Shown here in pieces: positions 35,145-45,707 of a stretch of DNA of 64,000 nucleotides; the stretch's first letter is position 1, and the number at the start of each line of letters is the position of its first letter. The stretch spans positions 1 through 64,000 of the forward strand of contig NZ_QLMG01000018.1 of NCBI RefSeq assembly GCF_003259905.1, in the 5' to 3' direction. Below the pieces are notes generated by a model. It was not told where the DNA came from. It ran no database searches and worked only from the letters and a program-made list of their open reading frames with translations. This DNA comes from Salipiger aestuarii. Its GTDB lineage: Bacteria > Pseudomonadota > Alphaproteobacteria > Rhodobacterales > Rhodobacteraceae. The position numbers and the translations under genes were made by a program.

Positions 35145-37279
35145 TAGTGCGCCCCTCCGAGGATCGTCATCCAGGTCACCAGGATCGCGATCCCGGCCAC
35201 CATGGCGAAGGCATAGGTGAAAATGTAGCCCGATTGCGCGCGTCCCGCGAGTTTGGTGAAGAACGGAATGACCCCCATGGCGATCCCGTTGATGCTGCCG
35301 TCGATGATATCGCCGTCACCGCGTTTCCACAAAAGGCGGCCAAGCCCCTTGGCCGAGCGGACGAACAGGAAGTCATAGGCCTCGTCAAAGTACCATTTGT
35401 TGAGCAGGAACAGATACAGCGGGCGCTGGCTTTCGGCCAGACGGCGCGGCAGCGTCGGGTTCACGATATAGAACCAGTAAGCCGTGCCGAACCCGATCAG
35501 CATCGCGATGAACGGCGACAGCTTGACCCAGACCGGCGCGTGGTGCGCATCGTCCATCACCGTGCTTTCGGGGTCCATGTAGATCGCGCCGTAATCCAGC
35601 CCGGCCGATGCGGTGTGGGCTGGCGCGGCTTCGTCAGGCGTGCCGGTTTCCCCGGCAGGTTCGCCCGCGGTGCCGGTGCCCGCCGTTTCGGCGCCATGCG
35701 CCCCGGTCTCGCCGCCGGTCTCGCTAAGGGTTTCGGACGCCTCGACGTGATGTGCGGGCATGCCGAAAAAGCTGAGAACCTTGTCATGGTTGCCAAAGAA
35801 GCTGCTGTAGAACACCATCCCCGAGAACACCGCGCCCACCGCCAGAACCCCCAGCGGGATCAGCATGACCCTGGGCGATTCATGCGCGTGGTCATGGGTG
35901 TGCCGCGACCCGCGCGCCTTGCCGTAAAACGTCATGAACATAAGCCGCCAGCTGTAAAAGCTGGTGAACAGCGCCGCGATGACCAGCATCCAGAACGCAT
36001 AGCCTCCGCCGGTGCCGGCCCAGGCGCTTTCGATGATCGCATCCTTGGACACGAATCCGGCAAATCCCAGCCAGCCGGTCAGCGGAATGCCGACCCCGGT
36101 GATCGCCAGCGTGCCGATCATCATCGCCCAGAAGGTCATGGGGATCTTGTGACGCAGCGCGCCGTAGTTCCGCATGTCCTGTTCGTGGTGCATCGCATGG
36201 ATCACCGACCCGGCGCCAAGGAACAGCATCGCCTTGAAAAACGCGTGGGTCAGCAAGTGAAACATCGCCACCGAATAGACCCCGACACCGGCGGCCACGA
36301 ACATGTAGCCCAGCTGCGAACAGGTCGAATAGGCGATGACGCGCTTGATGTCGTTCTGCACAAGGCCGACGGTGGCGGCGAAGAACGCGGTCGTCGCGCC
36401 AAGAAAGGTGATGAAGGCGGTCGCCTGCGGTGCGAATTCCATCAGCGGCGACATGCGGCACACAAGGAAAACGCCCGCCGTCACCATGGTCGCCGCGTGG
36501 ATCAGCGCCGACACCGGGGTCGGGCCTTCCATCGCGTCCGGCAGCCATGTGTGCAGGAACAGCTGCGCCGATTTGCCCATCGCGCCGACAAACAGCAAAA
36601 AGGCGATCAGGTTCGCCGCATTCCAGTCACGCCACAAGAAGCGCAGCTCGGTTTCCGCGATGCGCGGCATCTCGGCAAAGATCTGGTCGAACTGGATGCT
36701 GTCGGTCAGGTAGAACAGCGCAACGATCCCCAGCGCAAAGCCGAAATCGCCCACCCGGTTCACAACGAACGCCTTGATCGCGGCCGCGTTGGCCGAGGGT
36801 TTCTTGTAATAGAACCCGATCAGAAGATAGGACGCGAGGCCCACGCCTTCCCAGCCGAAAAACATCTGTACGAGGTTGTCAGCGGTTACAAGCGCCAGCA
36901 TCGCAAAGGTGAACAGCGACAGATAGGCAAAGAACCGTGCCCGGTACGGCGTGTTCTCGAACTGGGGATCGTGCGCCATGTAGCCAAAGCTGTACAGATG
37001 CACCAAGGCCGATACCGTGGTGACCACGATCAGCATGATCGCGGTCAGCCGGTCGACCCGGATCGCCCAGTCGGTCGACAGCGTGCCGCTTTCGATGAAC
37101 CGGAACAGCGTGACGGTATGCGCCTCGCCCAGGGTCAGGAACACCACCCAGGACAGCAGCGCCGCCAGCATCAGCAGTCCCGTGGTTGTCCATTGCGCGG
37201 CCGTCTCGCCCATGATTTTCCAGCCAAAGCCCGCCAGAATGGCACCCACCAGCGGCGCGAAGAGAATGATCGTCACCAT
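35144..37279 (-). CDS. nuoL: NADH-quinone oxidoreductase subunit L
   Basis: The distal antiporter-like subunit of complex I (711 aa) with about 16 helices and the long lateral helix at the C-terminus. It shows [20 protein letters not shown] and [19 protein letters not shown]. Between helices near residue ~510-560 is a Gly/Thr/Glu-rich insertion ([16 protein letters not shown] and following) longer than in E. coli NuoL and probably disordered. Starts six bases after nuoK. Confidence 0.97.
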   Translation of the reverse strand: MVTIILFAPLVGAILAGFGWKIMGETAAQWTTTGLLMLAALLSWVVFLTLGEAHTVTLFRFIESGTLSTDWAIRVDRLTAIMLIVVTTVSALVHLYSFGYMAHDPQFENTPYRARFFAYLSLFTFAMLALVTADNLVQMFFGWEGVGLASYLLIGFYYKKPSANAAAIKAFVVNRVGDFGFALGIVALFYLTDSIQFDQIFAEMPRIAETELRFLWRDWNAANLIAFLLFVGAMGKSAQLFLHTWLPDAMEGPTPVSALIHAATMVTAGVFLVCRMSPLMEFAPQATAFITFLGATTAFFAATVGLVQNDIKRVIAYSTCSQLGYMFVAAGVGVYSVAMFHLLTHAFFKAMLFLGAGSVIHAMHHEQDMRNYGALRHKIPMTFWAMMIGTLAITGVGIPLTGWLGFAGFVSKDAIIESAWAGTGGGYAFWMLVIAALFTSFYSWRLMFMTFYGKARGSRHTHDHAHESPRVMLIPLGVLAVGAVFSGMVFYSSFFGNHDKVLSFFGMPAHHVEASETLSETGGETGAHGAETAGTGTAGEPAGETGTPDEAAPAHTASAGLDYGAIYMDPESTVMDDAHHAPVWVKLSPFIAMLIGFGTAYWFYIVNPTLPRRLAESQRPLYLFLLNKWYFDEAYDFLFVRSAKGLGRLLWKRGDGDIIDGSINGIAMGVIPFFTKLAGRAQSGYIFTYAFAMVAGIAILVTWMTILGGAH

Positions 37280-37285
37280 CTCGGG

Positions 37286-37591
37286 TCAGCCTTTCATCAC
37301 GTTGACGTCTTCCACGGCGATCGAGCCGCGGTTGCGGAAGAAGCACACCAGGATCGCAAGGCCGATGGCCGCCTCGGCAGCCGCGACCGTCAGCACGAAC
37401 AGCGTGAACACCTGCCCCGCCAGATCCCCCAGATAGGACGAAAACGCCACGAAGTTGATGTTCACCGCCAGCAGGATCAATTCGATGCTCATCAGCAGGA
37501 TGATGACGTTCTTGCGGTTCAGAAAGATCCCGAAGATGCCGATAACAAACAGCACCGCCGCGACGGTCAGATAATGTTCAAGCCCGATCAT
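37286..37591 (-). CDS. nuoK: NADH-quinone oxidoreductase subunit K
   Basis: A small three-helix proton-channel subunit (101 aa) of complex I. The conserved glutamates are present (helix 2 [12 protein letters not shown]; helix 3 [13 protein letters not shown]). Its ATG overlaps the stop of the 33-aa microprotein gene by four bases, so its translation depends on that gene. Confidence 0.96.
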   Translation of the reverse strand: MIGLEHYLTVAAVLFVIGIFGIFLNRKNVIILLMSIELILLAVNINFVAFSSYLGDLAGQVFTLFVLTVAAAEAAIGLAILVCFFRNRGSIAVEDVNVMKG

Positions 37592-37689
37592 GTGCGGTTT
37601 CCTTTCTGGCGGCGCGACCGGCCCCCCGCAAGGAACACGGGCAAAAAGATGCCCGCGAAAAAGATGGCTATCCAGCTGGCTATGCTCAT
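37588..37689 (-). CDS. 33-aa single-span membrane microprotein between nuoJ and nuoK
   Basis: Not recognised as any named subunit. The product is one hydrophobic helix ([19 protein letters not shown], residues 5-23) followed by a basic tail ([10 protein letters not shown]). The positive tail suggests it stays cytoplasmic, with the N-terminus outside. A ribosome site (GGAAGAGGGA) precedes the ATG and the stop overlaps the nuoK start by four bases, strong evidence of translation. It may be an assembly or stabilising factor for complex I, or mainly a translational coupler. Confidence 0.7.
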   Translation of the reverse strand: MSIASWIAIFFAGIFLPVFLAGGRSRRQKGNRT

Positions 37690-37736
37690 CGCTGTCCCTC
37701 TTCCTGCCCCCGCCGCGGGGGGCGCTTTGTTCTGGT

Positions 37737-37777
37737 CGGGGCGCAGCGCCCCGCGTCTTGCGGCCCCCCGCGGGGCG
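37737..37777 (-). other. Competing GC-rich hairpins between nuoJ and the microprotein gene
   Basis: CGGGGCG (37737-37743) can pair with CGCCCCG (37747-37753); alternatively CGCCCCGCG (37747-37755) pairs with CGCGGGGCG (37769-37777). The two stems exclude each other. They lie in the only sizeable gap (104 bp) of this half of the operon, and could be mRNA-processing or attenuation structures. Confidence 0.5.
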
Positions 37778-37793
37778 CCGGCGGGCGACGGGC

Positions 37794-38396
37794 CTACAGG
37801 CCCTGCCCCGGTTTCACGTCGCGCAGCTCCATCGCCTTGGCGGGGTCGCGATACATCTGGGCCAGCACGTTCTGGCGTTTCACATCCTTGCGGTGGCGCA
37901 GCGTCAGCACGATGGCCCCGATCATCGCCACCAGCAGGATCAGCCCCGCGAGCTGGAACGCCAGGAAATAGCGGTCGTAGACCAGCAGCCCCAGCGCGGT
38001 GGTGTTCTGCACCCCCACCGGCGTGGGCGCGCTCAGCTGCGTCGCCGCCAGGCCGCTGGTTTCCCAGGCGCCAAAGGCCATGCCCAGTTCCATCAGGAAC
38101 ACCAGACCGATCAACAACGCCAACGGCATGTATTTGGCCATTCCCGCCCTGAGCTCGGCAAAGTCGATGTCCAGCATCATGACCACGAAAAGGAACAGAA
38201 CCGCGACAGCCCCGACATAGACGATCACCAGCAGCATCGCGACGAATTCGGCCCCAAGCAGCACGAACAGCCCCGCCGAGCTGAGAAACGCCAGGATCAG
38301 CCACAGCACCGAATGCACCGGGTTGCGGCTGATGACGGTGAACAGCCCACCGACGATGGCGCAAAAGGCGAACAGGTAGAAGGCGAAAACCATCAT
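37794..38396 (-). CDS. nuoJ: NADH-quinone oxidoreductase subunit J
   Basis: A membrane subunit of complex I (200 aa, five helices). The third-helix pi-bulge region [19 protein letters not shown] is intact. Its start overlaps the upstream CMD gene by four bases. A gap with strong hairpins follows. Confidence 0.96.
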   Translation of the reverse strand: MMVFAFYLFAFCAIVGGLFTVISRNPVHSVLWLILAFLSSAGLFVLLGAEFVAMLLVIVYVGAVAVLFLFVVMMLDIDFAELRAGMAKYMPLALLIGLVFLMELGMAFGAWETSGLAATQLSAPTPVGVQNTTALGLLVYDRYFLAFQLAGLILLVAMIGAIVLTLRHRKDVKRQNVLAQMYRDPAKAMELRDVKPGQGL

Positions 38397-38800
38397 GCGT
38401 CGTCATCCTTGTTGTCTTCCATGACCTCGCGCGCCAGTTCCATGGCGCGGGTCATGGCGGGAATGCCTGCGAACATCGACATATGGGCGATGGTCTCGGC
38501 GATCTCGTCCTTGGTGGCGCCGGCCTCCATCAGGTGGCGCACGGTCATGCGCACCGGCGTATCCGCCTGCGCGCCCTGCATGGTCAGCCCCGCCAGCGTC
38601 AGCAACAGCCGGGTCTTGGCGTCCAGCCCATTCTTGGAAAGACCGCGCCCGAACCAGAATTCCATCATGTCCTTGGGCATCGTCGGCCAGAGCTTTTCAT
38701 AGCCCTTGGGCGAAAAGCTTTCGAGCGCCGGATTGAAGGACTTCGCCATCTCCTGCGCCTGTCTCATCATCAGCTCGAACGGTGTCTTGGCATCACTCAT
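38393..38800 (-). CDS. CMD-family protein in the nuo operon (copy 2)
   Basis: A cytosolic helical protein of 135 aa of the carboxymuconolactone decarboxylase family: [25 protein letters not shown], then [27 protein letters not shown], the classic CMD helices. It lacks the AhpD CxxC pair, so a peroxidase role is doubtful. It is linked by four-base overlaps to an adjacent CMD gene and to nuoJ, so it is made stoichiometrically with complex I. Function unknown; assembly, quinone-related chemistry or moonlighting are guesses. Confidence 0.85.
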   Translation of the reverse strand: MSDAKTPFELMMRQAQEMAKSFNPALESFSPKGYEKLWPTMPKDMMEFWFGRGLSKNGLDAKTRLLLTLAGLTMQGAQADTPVRMTVRHLMEAGATKDEIAETIAHMSMFAGIPAMTRAMELAREVMEDNKDDDA

Positions 38801-39204
38801 GCGCTGTTCTCCTCGGCCTCACAGACCTTCATCGCGGCATTCGGCGCGTTGAACATCGCGGGCATGCCGCCGTACAGCGCCATCTGGCAGATCGCTTCGG
38901 CGATTGCTTCGCGGCCTTGACCACAAGGCGGCGCGGCGGCGAGGTGGATCCAGATCCAAGGCTGAGGGCGCGACCGCCCCCCCATCGCCGTCGGCACCGC
39001 GATGGAGCACCGCTCGCGCTGGCCCGCATCCGGAACGCCGCGCGTATAGCTGCGCCCATTGTATTCCACCCGATCACGCGCCAGCCCCGGCAACAGATGG
39101 CCGTAGCGCGCATGCAAACCATCCTTCATCCCGCCGGGATTGGTCCCCCCGGGGAAGGCGTTGCCACGGGCACAGGCATCCATATGCGGCGCGTCAGCGG
39201 TCAT
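38797..39204 (-). CDS. CMD-family-like protein in the nuo operon (copy 1, divergent)
   Basis: 135 aa. The C-terminal half ([20 protein letters not shown] then [20 protein letters not shown]) is CMD-like and parallels the neighbouring copy, including the [10 protein letters not shown] helix. The N-terminus ([14 protein letters not shown]) is unusual. The ATG lies within the nuoI stop overlap (ATGA) and the gene ends overlapping the next CMD start. The two 135-aa genes look like a diverged tandem pair. Confidence 0.78.
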   Translation of the reverse strand: MTADAPHMDACARGNAFPGGTNPGGMKDGLHARYGHLLPGLARDRVEYNGRSYTRGVPDAGQRERCSIAVPTAMGGRSRPQPWIWIHLAAAPPCGQGREAIAEAICQMALYGGMPAMFNAPNAAMKVCEAEENSA

Positions 39205-39695
39205 CGGTAGGGCGCATCCAGTTCCAGATTGCGGGCGATTTCGGCTTCCCAGCGGTCGCCGTTTTCCAGCAGCTTGGTCTTGTCGTAGAACAATTCCTCG
39301 CGGGTTTCGGTGGAAAACTCGAAATTCGGCCCCTCGACGATGGCATCCACCGGGCAGGCCTCCTGACAGAAGCCGCAGTAGATGCATTTCGTCATGTCGA
39401 TGTCATATCGGGTGGTGCGGCGGCTGCCGTCGTCGCGCGGCTCGGCGTCGATGGTGATGGCCTGCGCCGGGCAGATCGCCTCGCACAGCTTGCAGGCGAT
39501 GCAGCGTTCCTCGCCGTTGGGGTAACGGCGCAGCGCATGCTCCCCGCGGAACCGGGGTGACAGATAGCCCTTTTCATGCGGGTAGTTCAGCGTCGGCTTT
39601 GGGGCAAAGAAATACTTGAACCCCAGCTGGAAGCCCTTGATGAAATCCACCAGCAAAAAGTATTTCGCGGCGCGTCCGTAGTCGATTTGCGTCAT
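39201..39695 (-). CDS. nuoI: NADH-quinone oxidoreductase subunit I
   Basis: A peripheral-arm ferredoxin-like subunit (164 aa) carrying two 4Fe-4S clusters (N6a, N6b). The ligands are clear: C65, C68, C71, C75 in [12 protein letters not shown] and C104, C107, C110, C114 in [12 protein letters not shown]. Three bases after nuoH; overlaps the following CMD gene by four bases. Confidence 0.97.
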   Translation of the reverse strand: MTQIDYGRAAKYFLLVDFIKGFQLGFKYFFAPKPTLNYPHEKGYLSPRFRGEHALRRYPNGEERCIACKLCEAICPAQAITIDAEPRDDGSRRTTRYDIDMTKCIYCGFCQEACPVDAIVEGPNFEFSTETREELFYDKTKLLENGDRWEAEIARNLELDAPYR

Positions 39696-39698
39696 GCT

Positions 39699-40736
39699 TT
39701 ATACTCCGGTCGTCCAGCGGGCGAACAGCCCCCAGAACCAGTCGAACCTTGCGGCAAAGGCGGTAAAGACAACCCAGACCAGGCTGAACGGAAGAAACAC
39801 CTTCCAGCCCAGGCGCATCAGCTGGTCGTAGCGGTAGCGCGGGGTGATCGCCTTTACCATGGCGAAGAGGAAGAAGAAAAAGGCCATCTTGCCGACCATC
39901 CACAGCGCGCCGTCCGGCAGGCCGGGGATCGGCGACAGCCACCCGCCGAAGAACAGCAGCGACGTCAGCGCGCACATCAGGAAGATGGCGATGTATTCGC
40001 CGGCCATGAACAGCAGGAAGGGCGTGGCCGAATATTCCACCTGATAGCCCGCGACCAGTTCCGATTCCGCTTCGGGAAGATCGAACGGAGGGCGGTTGGT
40101 TTCCGCAAGACACGATATGAAAAACAGGATCACCATCGGAAAATGCGGCAACCAGTACCACCCGAAAAAGCCCCAGCCGGTGTCCTGCGCCTGCACGATC
40201 TGGCCAAAGTTCATCGACCCGGTCGAGATGATGACCCCGATGATGATCAACCCGATGCTGACCTCATAGGAAATCATCTGCGCGGCCGACCGCAGCGAGC
40301 CAAGGAACGGGTATTTCGAATTCGATGCCCAGCCCCCCATGATCACGCCGTAAACCTCAAGCGACGAGATCGCCAAGACATACAGGATGGCCACGTTGAT
40401 GTCCGCCAGCACCCATCCGTCGGAAAACGGGATCACCGCCCAGGCGATCATCGCCATCACGAAGGAAATCATCGGCGCCAGCAGGAACACGACCTTGTCG
40501 GCCCCCGCCGGGATCACCACTTCCTTCAGGATGTATTTCAGCGCGTCGGCCACCGATTGCAGGATGCCGTAGACCCCGACGACGTTTGGCCCCCGGCGCA
40601 TCTGCACGGCCGCCCAGACCTTGCGGTCGCCATAGACCAGGAACAGCAGCGAGATCATCACGAAGGCCAGAACCGCAAGGCACTGGGCGAGGATGATCAC
40701 GAATGTCCCGAATGGGGTTGCGAATAAGTTTGCCAT
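39699..40736 (-). CDS. nuoH: NADH-quinone oxidoreductase subunit H
   Basis: A membrane subunit of complex I (345 aa, about eight helices) forming the quinone-chamber entrance with NuoB and NuoD. It shows [20 protein letters not shown] and [21 protein letters not shown], the family signatures. ATG 40736 ([12 protein letters not shown]) gives the usual length; the frame continues upstream into non-homologous sequence. Ten bases after the lipoprotein gene. Confidence 0.97.
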   Translation of the reverse strand: MANLFATPFGTFVIILAQCLAVLAFVMISLLFLVYGDRKVWAAVQMRRGPNVVGVYGILQSVADALKYILKEVVIPAGADKVVFLLAPMISFVMAMIAWAVIPFSDGWVLADINVAILYVLAISSLEVYGVIMGGWASNSKYPFLGSLRSAAQMISYEVSIGLIIIGVIISTGSMNFGQIVQAQDTGWGFFGWYWLPHFPMVILFFISCLAETNRPPFDLPEAESELVAGYQVEYSATPFLLFMAGEYIAIFLMCALTSLLFFGGWLSPIPGLPDGALWMVGKMAFFFFLFAMVKAITPRYRYDQLMRLGWKVFLPFSLVWVVFTAFAARFDWFWGLFARWTTGV

Positions 40737-40746
40737 CAAGCGTCCC

Positions 40747-41139
40747 TCACACCATCGGTATTCCGTTCTCGGCACAGGCCAGAGCGACGACTTCAGCGTC
40801 GATGGTCTTGAGCCCTCGGGGCAGCGCCGCCGAGATCGTGTAAACAGCATCTCCGCGCCAGAGACCACCCTCCTGCGCCACATTCGTGCGCACATGCCGG
40901 GCGAATCCGTAACCGCGAATAAGCGCGTATTGCGCCGCGACGCAATTGGCATAATCCTCGACGTCGCCGGTGTCGCGCGCACCGCGCATTTCGACGAGGA
41001 AACTCACAAGGTCCCCGTCCAGCAACCGCGTCTCGACCCCCTGATAGTCCGGCACGAAGGGCAGTTCCTGCCGCGAGCTCGGCTCGCAGGCGGAAAGCAC
41101 GCTCAGTGCCGCCAGAGGGATAAGACGCGCCCGGATCAT
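40747..41139 (-). CDS. Small lipoprotein in the nuo operon (130 aa)
   Basis: Function unknown. An N-terminal signal peptide ends in a lipobox (LSVLSAC, Cys at about residue 18), so it is probably an envelope lipoprotein. The mature region ([40 protein letters not shown]) is short and globular with two later cysteines (ANC, LAC). Four-base overlap with nuoG and ten bases before nuoH tie it to complex I expression. Confidence 0.75.
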   Translation of the reverse strand: MIRARLIPLAALSVLSACEPSSRQELPFVPDYQGVETRLLDGDLVSFLVEMRGARDTGDVEDYANCVAAQYALIRGYGFARHVRTNVAQEGGLWRGDAVYTISAALPRGLKTIDAEVVALACAENGIPMV

Positions 41140-43157
41140 TCCGCCGCCAACGGGGCGCTGTGGCGCGCCTTCGCATTGGCCGAAAGCTCGGCCATGAGCA
41201 CGCTCGCGCGCGCGATCGGGTTTGTCAGCCAGTGGTCGCGCACCGCATAGCGAAAGCTGGCATCGCCAAGGCTGCCCGGTTCGGTCATGGCCCAGGTGTT
41301 GCCCGGAACCTCGTCGATCCTTGCCAGATGCGGCACGTCCCCGACCAGCGCCTGACGCAGTTGGGCAAGGCTGTCCCAGGGCAGCGTCGCGTCGATCTCG
41401 GCCGACAGCGCGCGCAGGATCGCCCAGTTTTCCTTGGCCTCGCCCGGCGGGAAACAGGCCCGAAGCGCCAGTTGGGGGCGACCTTCGGTGTTGACGAACA
41501 GCCCGTTTTCCTCGGTGTAGGCGGCGCCCGGCAGGATCACGTCGGCGCGATGCGCGCCCCGGTCGCCATGGCTGCCCTGATAGATGACAAAGGGGCCGTC
41601 CGCGATTTCGACCTCGTCGGCGCCAAGGCTCCAGATCACATCCGCGCCGTCGACGGCGGCCGCAAGCCCGCCCTCGGTCACCGCGCCCACATCCAGCGAA
41701 CCGACCCGGCTGGCCGCTGTATGCAGCACCATGAACTTGCTTTGCGTGTCTGCTGCCAGTTGCATCGCCGAAGACAGCACCGCGCCGCCATCTGCCTCTT
41801 GCAGCGCGCCCTGCCCGACGATCACCAACGACCGTGCCTCAAGCACCTTGTCGTGATCGGTTCCAAGCAGCGACGACAACGCCTGACGGTCGCGGCCGAC
41901 ATGGTCGTAATCATAGGTCAGGTCGACAGCTTCGCCCACCAGCCCGACCCTGGCGCCGTTCAGCCACGCCTTGCGGATGCGCGCATTCAGCACCGGCGCC
42001 TCGTCGCGCGGGTTGGTGCCGATCAACTGGACGAACTGCGCGGTGTCGATGTCCTCGATGGTCGCGTTGCCGACATAGGCCGCGCGGTTGCCCGCCGGAA
42101 GCTTTGCGCCGTCGGTGCGGCATTCCACGCTGCCGCCCAGCCCGGCGACCAGCCGTTTCATCGAATAGGCCGCCTCGACCGGAGCAAGATCGCCGATCAG
42201 CCCGGCGACCTTTTCAGCCTCTTTGAGCTTTTGCGCCACAAGCGACAGCGCCTCGGGCCAGGTGGCCGGGCTCAGCTTGCCGTTCTTGCGGATGTAGGGC
42301 TTGTCCAGTCGCTGGCGACGCAGACCGTCCCAGACAAACCGGGACTTGTCGGCCAGCCATTCCTCGTTGATGCCGTCGTGGTTGCGCGGCAGGAAACGCA
42401 TCACTTCGCGCCCCTTGGTATCGACGCGGATGTTGGAGCCGAGCGCATCCATCACGTCGATGGATTCGGTCTTGGTCAGCTCCCATGGGCGCGCGGTAAA
42501 GGCATAGGGTTTGGACACCAGCGCGCCCACCGGGCACAGGTCGATGATGTTGCCCTGAATGTTGGAATCCAGCGTCTGGTTCAGATAGCTGGTGATCTCG
42601 GCATCCTCGCCGCGCCCGGTCTGACCCATCTGGGCAATCCCCGCGACCTCGGTGGTGAAGCGCACGCAGCGGGTGCACGAAATGCAGCGCGTCATGTGGG
42701 TTTCGACCAACGGACCCAGATCCAGATCGTCCGACGCCCGCTTGGGTTCGCGGAAGCGCGAGAAATCGACGCCGTAGGCGACCGCCTGATCCTGCAAATC
42801 GCATTCGCCGCCCTGGTCGCAGATCGGGCAATCCAGCGGATGGTTGATCAGCAGGAATTCCATCACCCCCTCGCGCGCCTTCTTGACCATGGGCGAGTTG
42901 GTCTTGATGACCGGCGGCGCGCCTTCGGGGCCGGGGCGCAGGTCGCGCACCTGCATGGCACAGCTCGCGGCGGGTTTCGGCGGGCCGCCGACAACCTCGA
43001 CAAGGCACATGCGGCAATTGCCCGCGATCGACAGCCGTTCGTGATAACAAAAGCGCGGAATCTCGATCCCGGCCGCTTCGCAGGCCTGAATCAAGGTCAG
43101 GGCCGGATCGACCTCGATCTCGCGGTCGTCGATGATGATCTTGCGCAGGTCAGTCAT
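41136..43157 (-). CDS. nuoG: NADH-quinone oxidoreductase subunit G
   Basis: The largest peripheral-arm subunit (673 aa), carrying Fe-S clusters. N1b ligands C37, C48, C51, C66; N5 ligands H106, C110, C113, C119 ([14 protein letters not shown]); N4 ligands C158, C161, C164 in CISCTRC plus a later Cys in [10 protein letters not shown]. The extra N7 cluster of E. coli NuoG is not evident, as in mitochondrial-type NuoG. ATG 43157 is chosen because GGGAAG is optimally spaced from it; ATG 43163 is two codons upstream. Confidence 0.96.
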   Translation of the reverse strand: MTDLRKIIIDDREIEVDPALTLIQACEAAGIEIPRFCYHERLSIAGNCRMCLVEVVGGPPKPAASCAMQVRDLRPGPEGAPPVIKTNSPMVKKAREGVMEFLLINHPLDCPICDQGGECDLQDQAVAYGVDFSRFREPKRASDDLDLGPLVETHMTRCISCTRCVRFTTEVAGIAQMGQTGRGEDAEITSYLNQTLDSNIQGNIIDLCPVGALVSKPYAFTARPWELTKTESIDVMDALGSNIRVDTKGREVMRFLPRNHDGINEEWLADKSRFVWDGLRRQRLDKPYIRKNGKLSPATWPEALSLVAQKLKEAEKVAGLIGDLAPVEAAYSMKRLVAGLGGSVECRTDGAKLPAGNRAAYVGNATIEDIDTAQFVQLIGTNPRDEAPVLNARIRKAWLNGARVGLVGEAVDLTYDYDHVGRDRQALSSLLGTDHDKVLEARSLVIVGQGALQEADGGAVLSSAMQLAADTQSKFMVLHTAASRVGSLDVGAVTEGGLAAAVDGADVIWSLGADEVEIADGPFVIYQGSHGDRGAHRADVILPGAAYTEENGLFVNTEGRPQLALRACFPPGEAKENWAILRALSAEIDATLPWDSLAQLRQALVGDVPHLARIDEVPGNTWAMTEPGSLGDASFRYAVRDHWLTNPIARASVLMAELSANAKARHSAPLAAE

Positions 43158-43230
43158 TGGCATCTTCCCAACAGAATTTCCCCGAGGCCGGAAGGCGCGG
43201 CGCGACAACCGCCCGCCTGACCGGCCCGTG

Positions 43231-43644
43231 TCATTTCGCTCTTAGCAGCACGCCGATCTGCGTGCCCTTTTCGATTTCTTCGCGGCCGACCCGGCAATAG
43301 CCGTCTTGCTGGCCCAGCGTCACGCCGCGTGACACCAGCCAGGCCTCGCCCTCGGCGCGGTATTTCTTCTTTTCGGTTTTCGAGGTGACGTAGTCGTCGA
43401 TTTCCTCGTCGCTGTAGCCCATGTCGCGTGCCTGCCCCTTGAGCTGGGTCAGATAGGTAAACGCCGTAATCATGCGCCCGTCGATGTCGTCGCACACCTT
43501 GCGGATCTCGTCGGCGATGCCGACTGCAAGCAACCCGTTGCGGATCGCGGCGACCTCGCCCAGCGACGCGCGTGCCTGCGCGACCGCGGGCAGCGCGGTA
43601 AATCCGATCAGGGTGATCGTGGTGGCCATGGCGATCTTTTTCAT
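43231..43644 (-). CDS. DUF5333 exported protein in the nuo operon
   Basis: 137 aa with an N-terminal signal peptide ([24 protein letters not shown], cleavage near residue 24). The mature part includes [27 protein letters not shown] and a cysteine near the end (GYCRVG), a pattern I associate with DUF5333 of Rhodobacterales. A GGAGAAAG site precedes the ATG at 43644. Probably periplasmic; role unknown. Confidence 0.83.
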   Translation of the reverse strand: MKKIAMATTITLIGFTALPAVAQARASLGEVAAIRNGLLAVGIADEIRKVCDDIDGRMITAFTYLTQLKGQARDMGYSDEEIDDYVTSKTEKKKYRAEGEAWLVSRGVTLGQQDGYCRVGREEIEKGTQIGVLLRAK

Positions 43645-43760
43645 CGTCTTTCTCCAGAACCTGACGCCGGGAACATCCCCGACGCGCCGGAGTCTGAAGC
43701 CTGGCGCAGTGATCATCCAATCACGCACCCGCCAGCCCGGTGTGATATGCAGATCCCCGC

Positions 43761-44111
43761 TCACTCGACGCACCGTCCCCGAAACACCACGTCATCGCGC
43801 GCGACCGGCATCTGGCCCTGTGGCGTGTCCGGCCCGATCTGCCAATCGACATCGGACGTGCCCAGGACGTTGATGCAATAGACCGTGCCCTGATAGGCTG
43901 CGGCCCTGCTTGCCCCGTCGATGGACGCGCTGACCGGCCCGCCGGTTGACACGAACTGCGCCCGGTCGGCCTTGTTGCCCTCGGAGGCCCCCTTGAAGGT
44001 CATGCCGCCGTATTGCACCGCGGTGCCATTATCCACCAGGCCACAGCCCGCAAGCCCGGCCGCAGCCATGATCGACAGTCCGATCCGCATCATCACCTTG
44101 CTCATCCCCAT
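43761..44111 (-). CDS. Small lipoprotein in the nuo operon (116 aa)
   Basis: Function unknown. Lipobox MAAAGLAGC (Cys near residue 23) after a short basic N-terminus. The mature part (VQYGGMTFKGASEGNKADRAQFV, DVVFRGRCVE) is beta-rich with cysteines in VYCINVLG and RGRC that may pair in the periplasm. Start uncertain among three in-frame ATGs (44111, 44105, 44093). Between nuoF and the DUF5333 gene. Confidence 0.72.
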   Translation of the reverse strand: MGMSKVMMRIGLSIMAAAGLAGCGLVDNGTAVQYGGMTFKGASEGNKADRAQFVSTGGPVSASIDGASRAAAYQGTVYCINVLGTSDVDWQIGPDTPQGQMPVARDDVVFRGRCVE

Positions 44112-44156
44112 CTTTCGGACTTCATCTCGGGTCGTAGGGCATCCATGACGCCCGTC

Positions 44157-45452
44157 CTATTCCGCCGCGACCGCGCTCGCGCGGCCGGTCTTCTTGTGCT
44201 TGATCCGATCTTCGATCTCATCACGGAAATGCCGGATCAACCCCTGGATCGGCCAGGCCGCCGCGTCGCCAAGCGCACAGATCGTGTGGCCTTCGACCTG
44301 CTTGGTCACGTCCAGAAGCATGTCTATTTCCTCGACCTCGGCGTCGCCGGTGACAAGCCGGTCCATCACGCGCATCATCCAGCCGGTGCCTTCGCGACAG
44401 GGCGTGCACTGCCCGCAGCTTTCGTGTTTGAAGAACTTGGACAGCCGCCAGATCGCCTTGATGACATCGGTGTTCTGATCCATCACGATCATGCAACCGG
44501 TGCCGAACGATGACTTGTTCTCGCGCATCCAGTCGAAATCGAAAATCGCATCCTCAAGCGCGGCTTTCGGCAGCACCGGACAGGACGCGCCGCCGGGGAT
44601 GATCGCCTTGAGATTGTCCCAGCCGCCGCGCACCCCGCCGCCGTGCTTTTCGATGATCTCGCGCACGGACAGCGACATTTCCTCTTCGAATACGCAGGGC
44701 GTGTTGATGTGGCCGGTCAGCGCCATCAGCTTGGTGCCGGAATTGTTCTTGCGCCCGAAGCCCGAAAACCACGAGGCGCCGCGCCGCAGGATGGTCGGGC
44801 AGACGGCGATGGATTCGACGTTGTTCACCGTGGTCGGGCACCCGTACAGCCCGGCGCCCGCCGGGAACGGCGGCTTCATCCGGGGCATGCCCTTTTTGCC
44901 TTCGAGGCTTTCCAGCAGCGCGGTTTCCTCGCCGCAGATATACGCCCCGGCACCGTGATGCAGATACAGGTCGAAATCCCATCCCGACCCGGCCGCGTTC
45001 CGGCCCAGCAGCCCCGCCTCGTAACATTCGTCGATCGCTGCCTGCAACGCCTCTCTCTCGCGGATATATTCGCCGCGGATATAGATATACGACGTATGCG
45101 CCTGCATCGCGAAACTGGCGATCAGCGCGCCTTCGATCAGCGTGTGCGGATCGTGGCGCATGATCTCGCGATCCTTGCAGGTCGCGGGTTCGGATTCGTC
45201 TGCGTTAATCACCAGATAGGCCGGACGCCCGTCTGATTCCTTGGGCATGAACGACCATTTCAACCCGGTGGGAAAGCCCGCGCCGCCGCGCCCGCGCAGG
45301 CCGGATGCCTTCATCTCGTCGATGATCCAGTCGCGGCCCTTGCCGATGATGTCCGCCGTCCCATCCCAGTGGCCACGCTGTTTCGCGCCCGCGAGCGAGC
45401 GGTCGTGCATGCCGTACAGGTTGGTGAAAATGCGGTCCTCGTCCTTCAGCAT
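44157..45452 (-). CDS. nuoF: NADH-quinone oxidoreductase subunit F
   Basis: A peripheral-arm subunit (431 aa) that binds NADH, FMN and the N3 cluster. [13 protein letters not shown] (NADH/FMN loop), [19 protein letters not shown], and the N3 ligands in [11 protein letters not shown] are present, with the fourth Cys in HTICALGD. Four bases upstream is the DUF5337 gene. Confidence 0.97.
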   Translation of the reverse strand: MLKDEDRIFTNLYGMHDRSLAGAKQRGHWDGTADIIGKGRDWIIDEMKASGLRGRGGAGFPTGLKWSFMPKESDGRPAYLVINADESEPATCKDREIMRHDPHTLIEGALIASFAMQAHTSYIYIRGEYIREREALQAAIDECYEAGLLGRNAAGSGWDFDLYLHHGAGAYICGEETALLESLEGKKGMPRMKPPFPAGAGLYGCPTTVNNVESIAVCPTILRRGASWFSGFGRKNNSGTKLMALTGHINTPCVFEEEMSLSVREIIEKHGGGVRGGWDNLKAIIPGGASCPVLPKAALEDAIFDFDWMRENKSSFGTGCMIVMDQNTDVIKAIWRLSKFFKHESCGQCTPCREGTGWMMRVMDRLVTGDAEVEEIDMLLDVTKQVEGHTICALGDAAAWPIQGLIRHFRDEIEDRIKHKKTGRASAVAAE

Positions 45453-45456
45453 CGCA

Positions 45457-45684
45457 TCACTCCTCGTTCGCGCGGTCCTTCTGGCGCGCGCGCCAGAGCC
45501 CGTAGATCATCCATATCGCCGTCCCGAACCCGGCGATGGCCGCCAGATCAAAGAAAGCCCGTGTGCGCTGGGTCCAGCCCAGCAGCTCGCCCACCATGAT
45601 GGCAGCGATCCAGCCAAGCCCCGTTCCGGCGATCACCAACGCGATCACGCGCCTTTGCCGGTCCTGTCGGTTCTTGCCCGTCAT
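45457..45684 (-). CDS. DUF5337 small membrane protein in the nuo operon
   Basis: 75 aa with two hydrophobic helices ([20 protein letters not shown] and [15 protein letters not shown]) and charged ends. Matches the DUF5337 pattern found between nuoE and nuoF in Rhodobacterales. Function unknown; its position suggests complex I assembly or membrane stabilisation. Confidence 0.83.
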   Translation of the reverse strand: MTGKNRQDRQRRVIALVIAGTGLGWIAAIMVGELLGWTQRTRAFFDLAAIAGFGTAIWMIYGLWRARQKDRANEE

Positions 45685-45707
45685 TTGTCGTTCCTTGTTG
45701 TGGGGGA

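Noticed and set aside
35147-38152. A 1001-codon plus-strand frame opposite nuoL-nuoJ
   Set aside because: Crosses four conserved nuo genes and reads as low-complexity basic sequence; a shadow frame.
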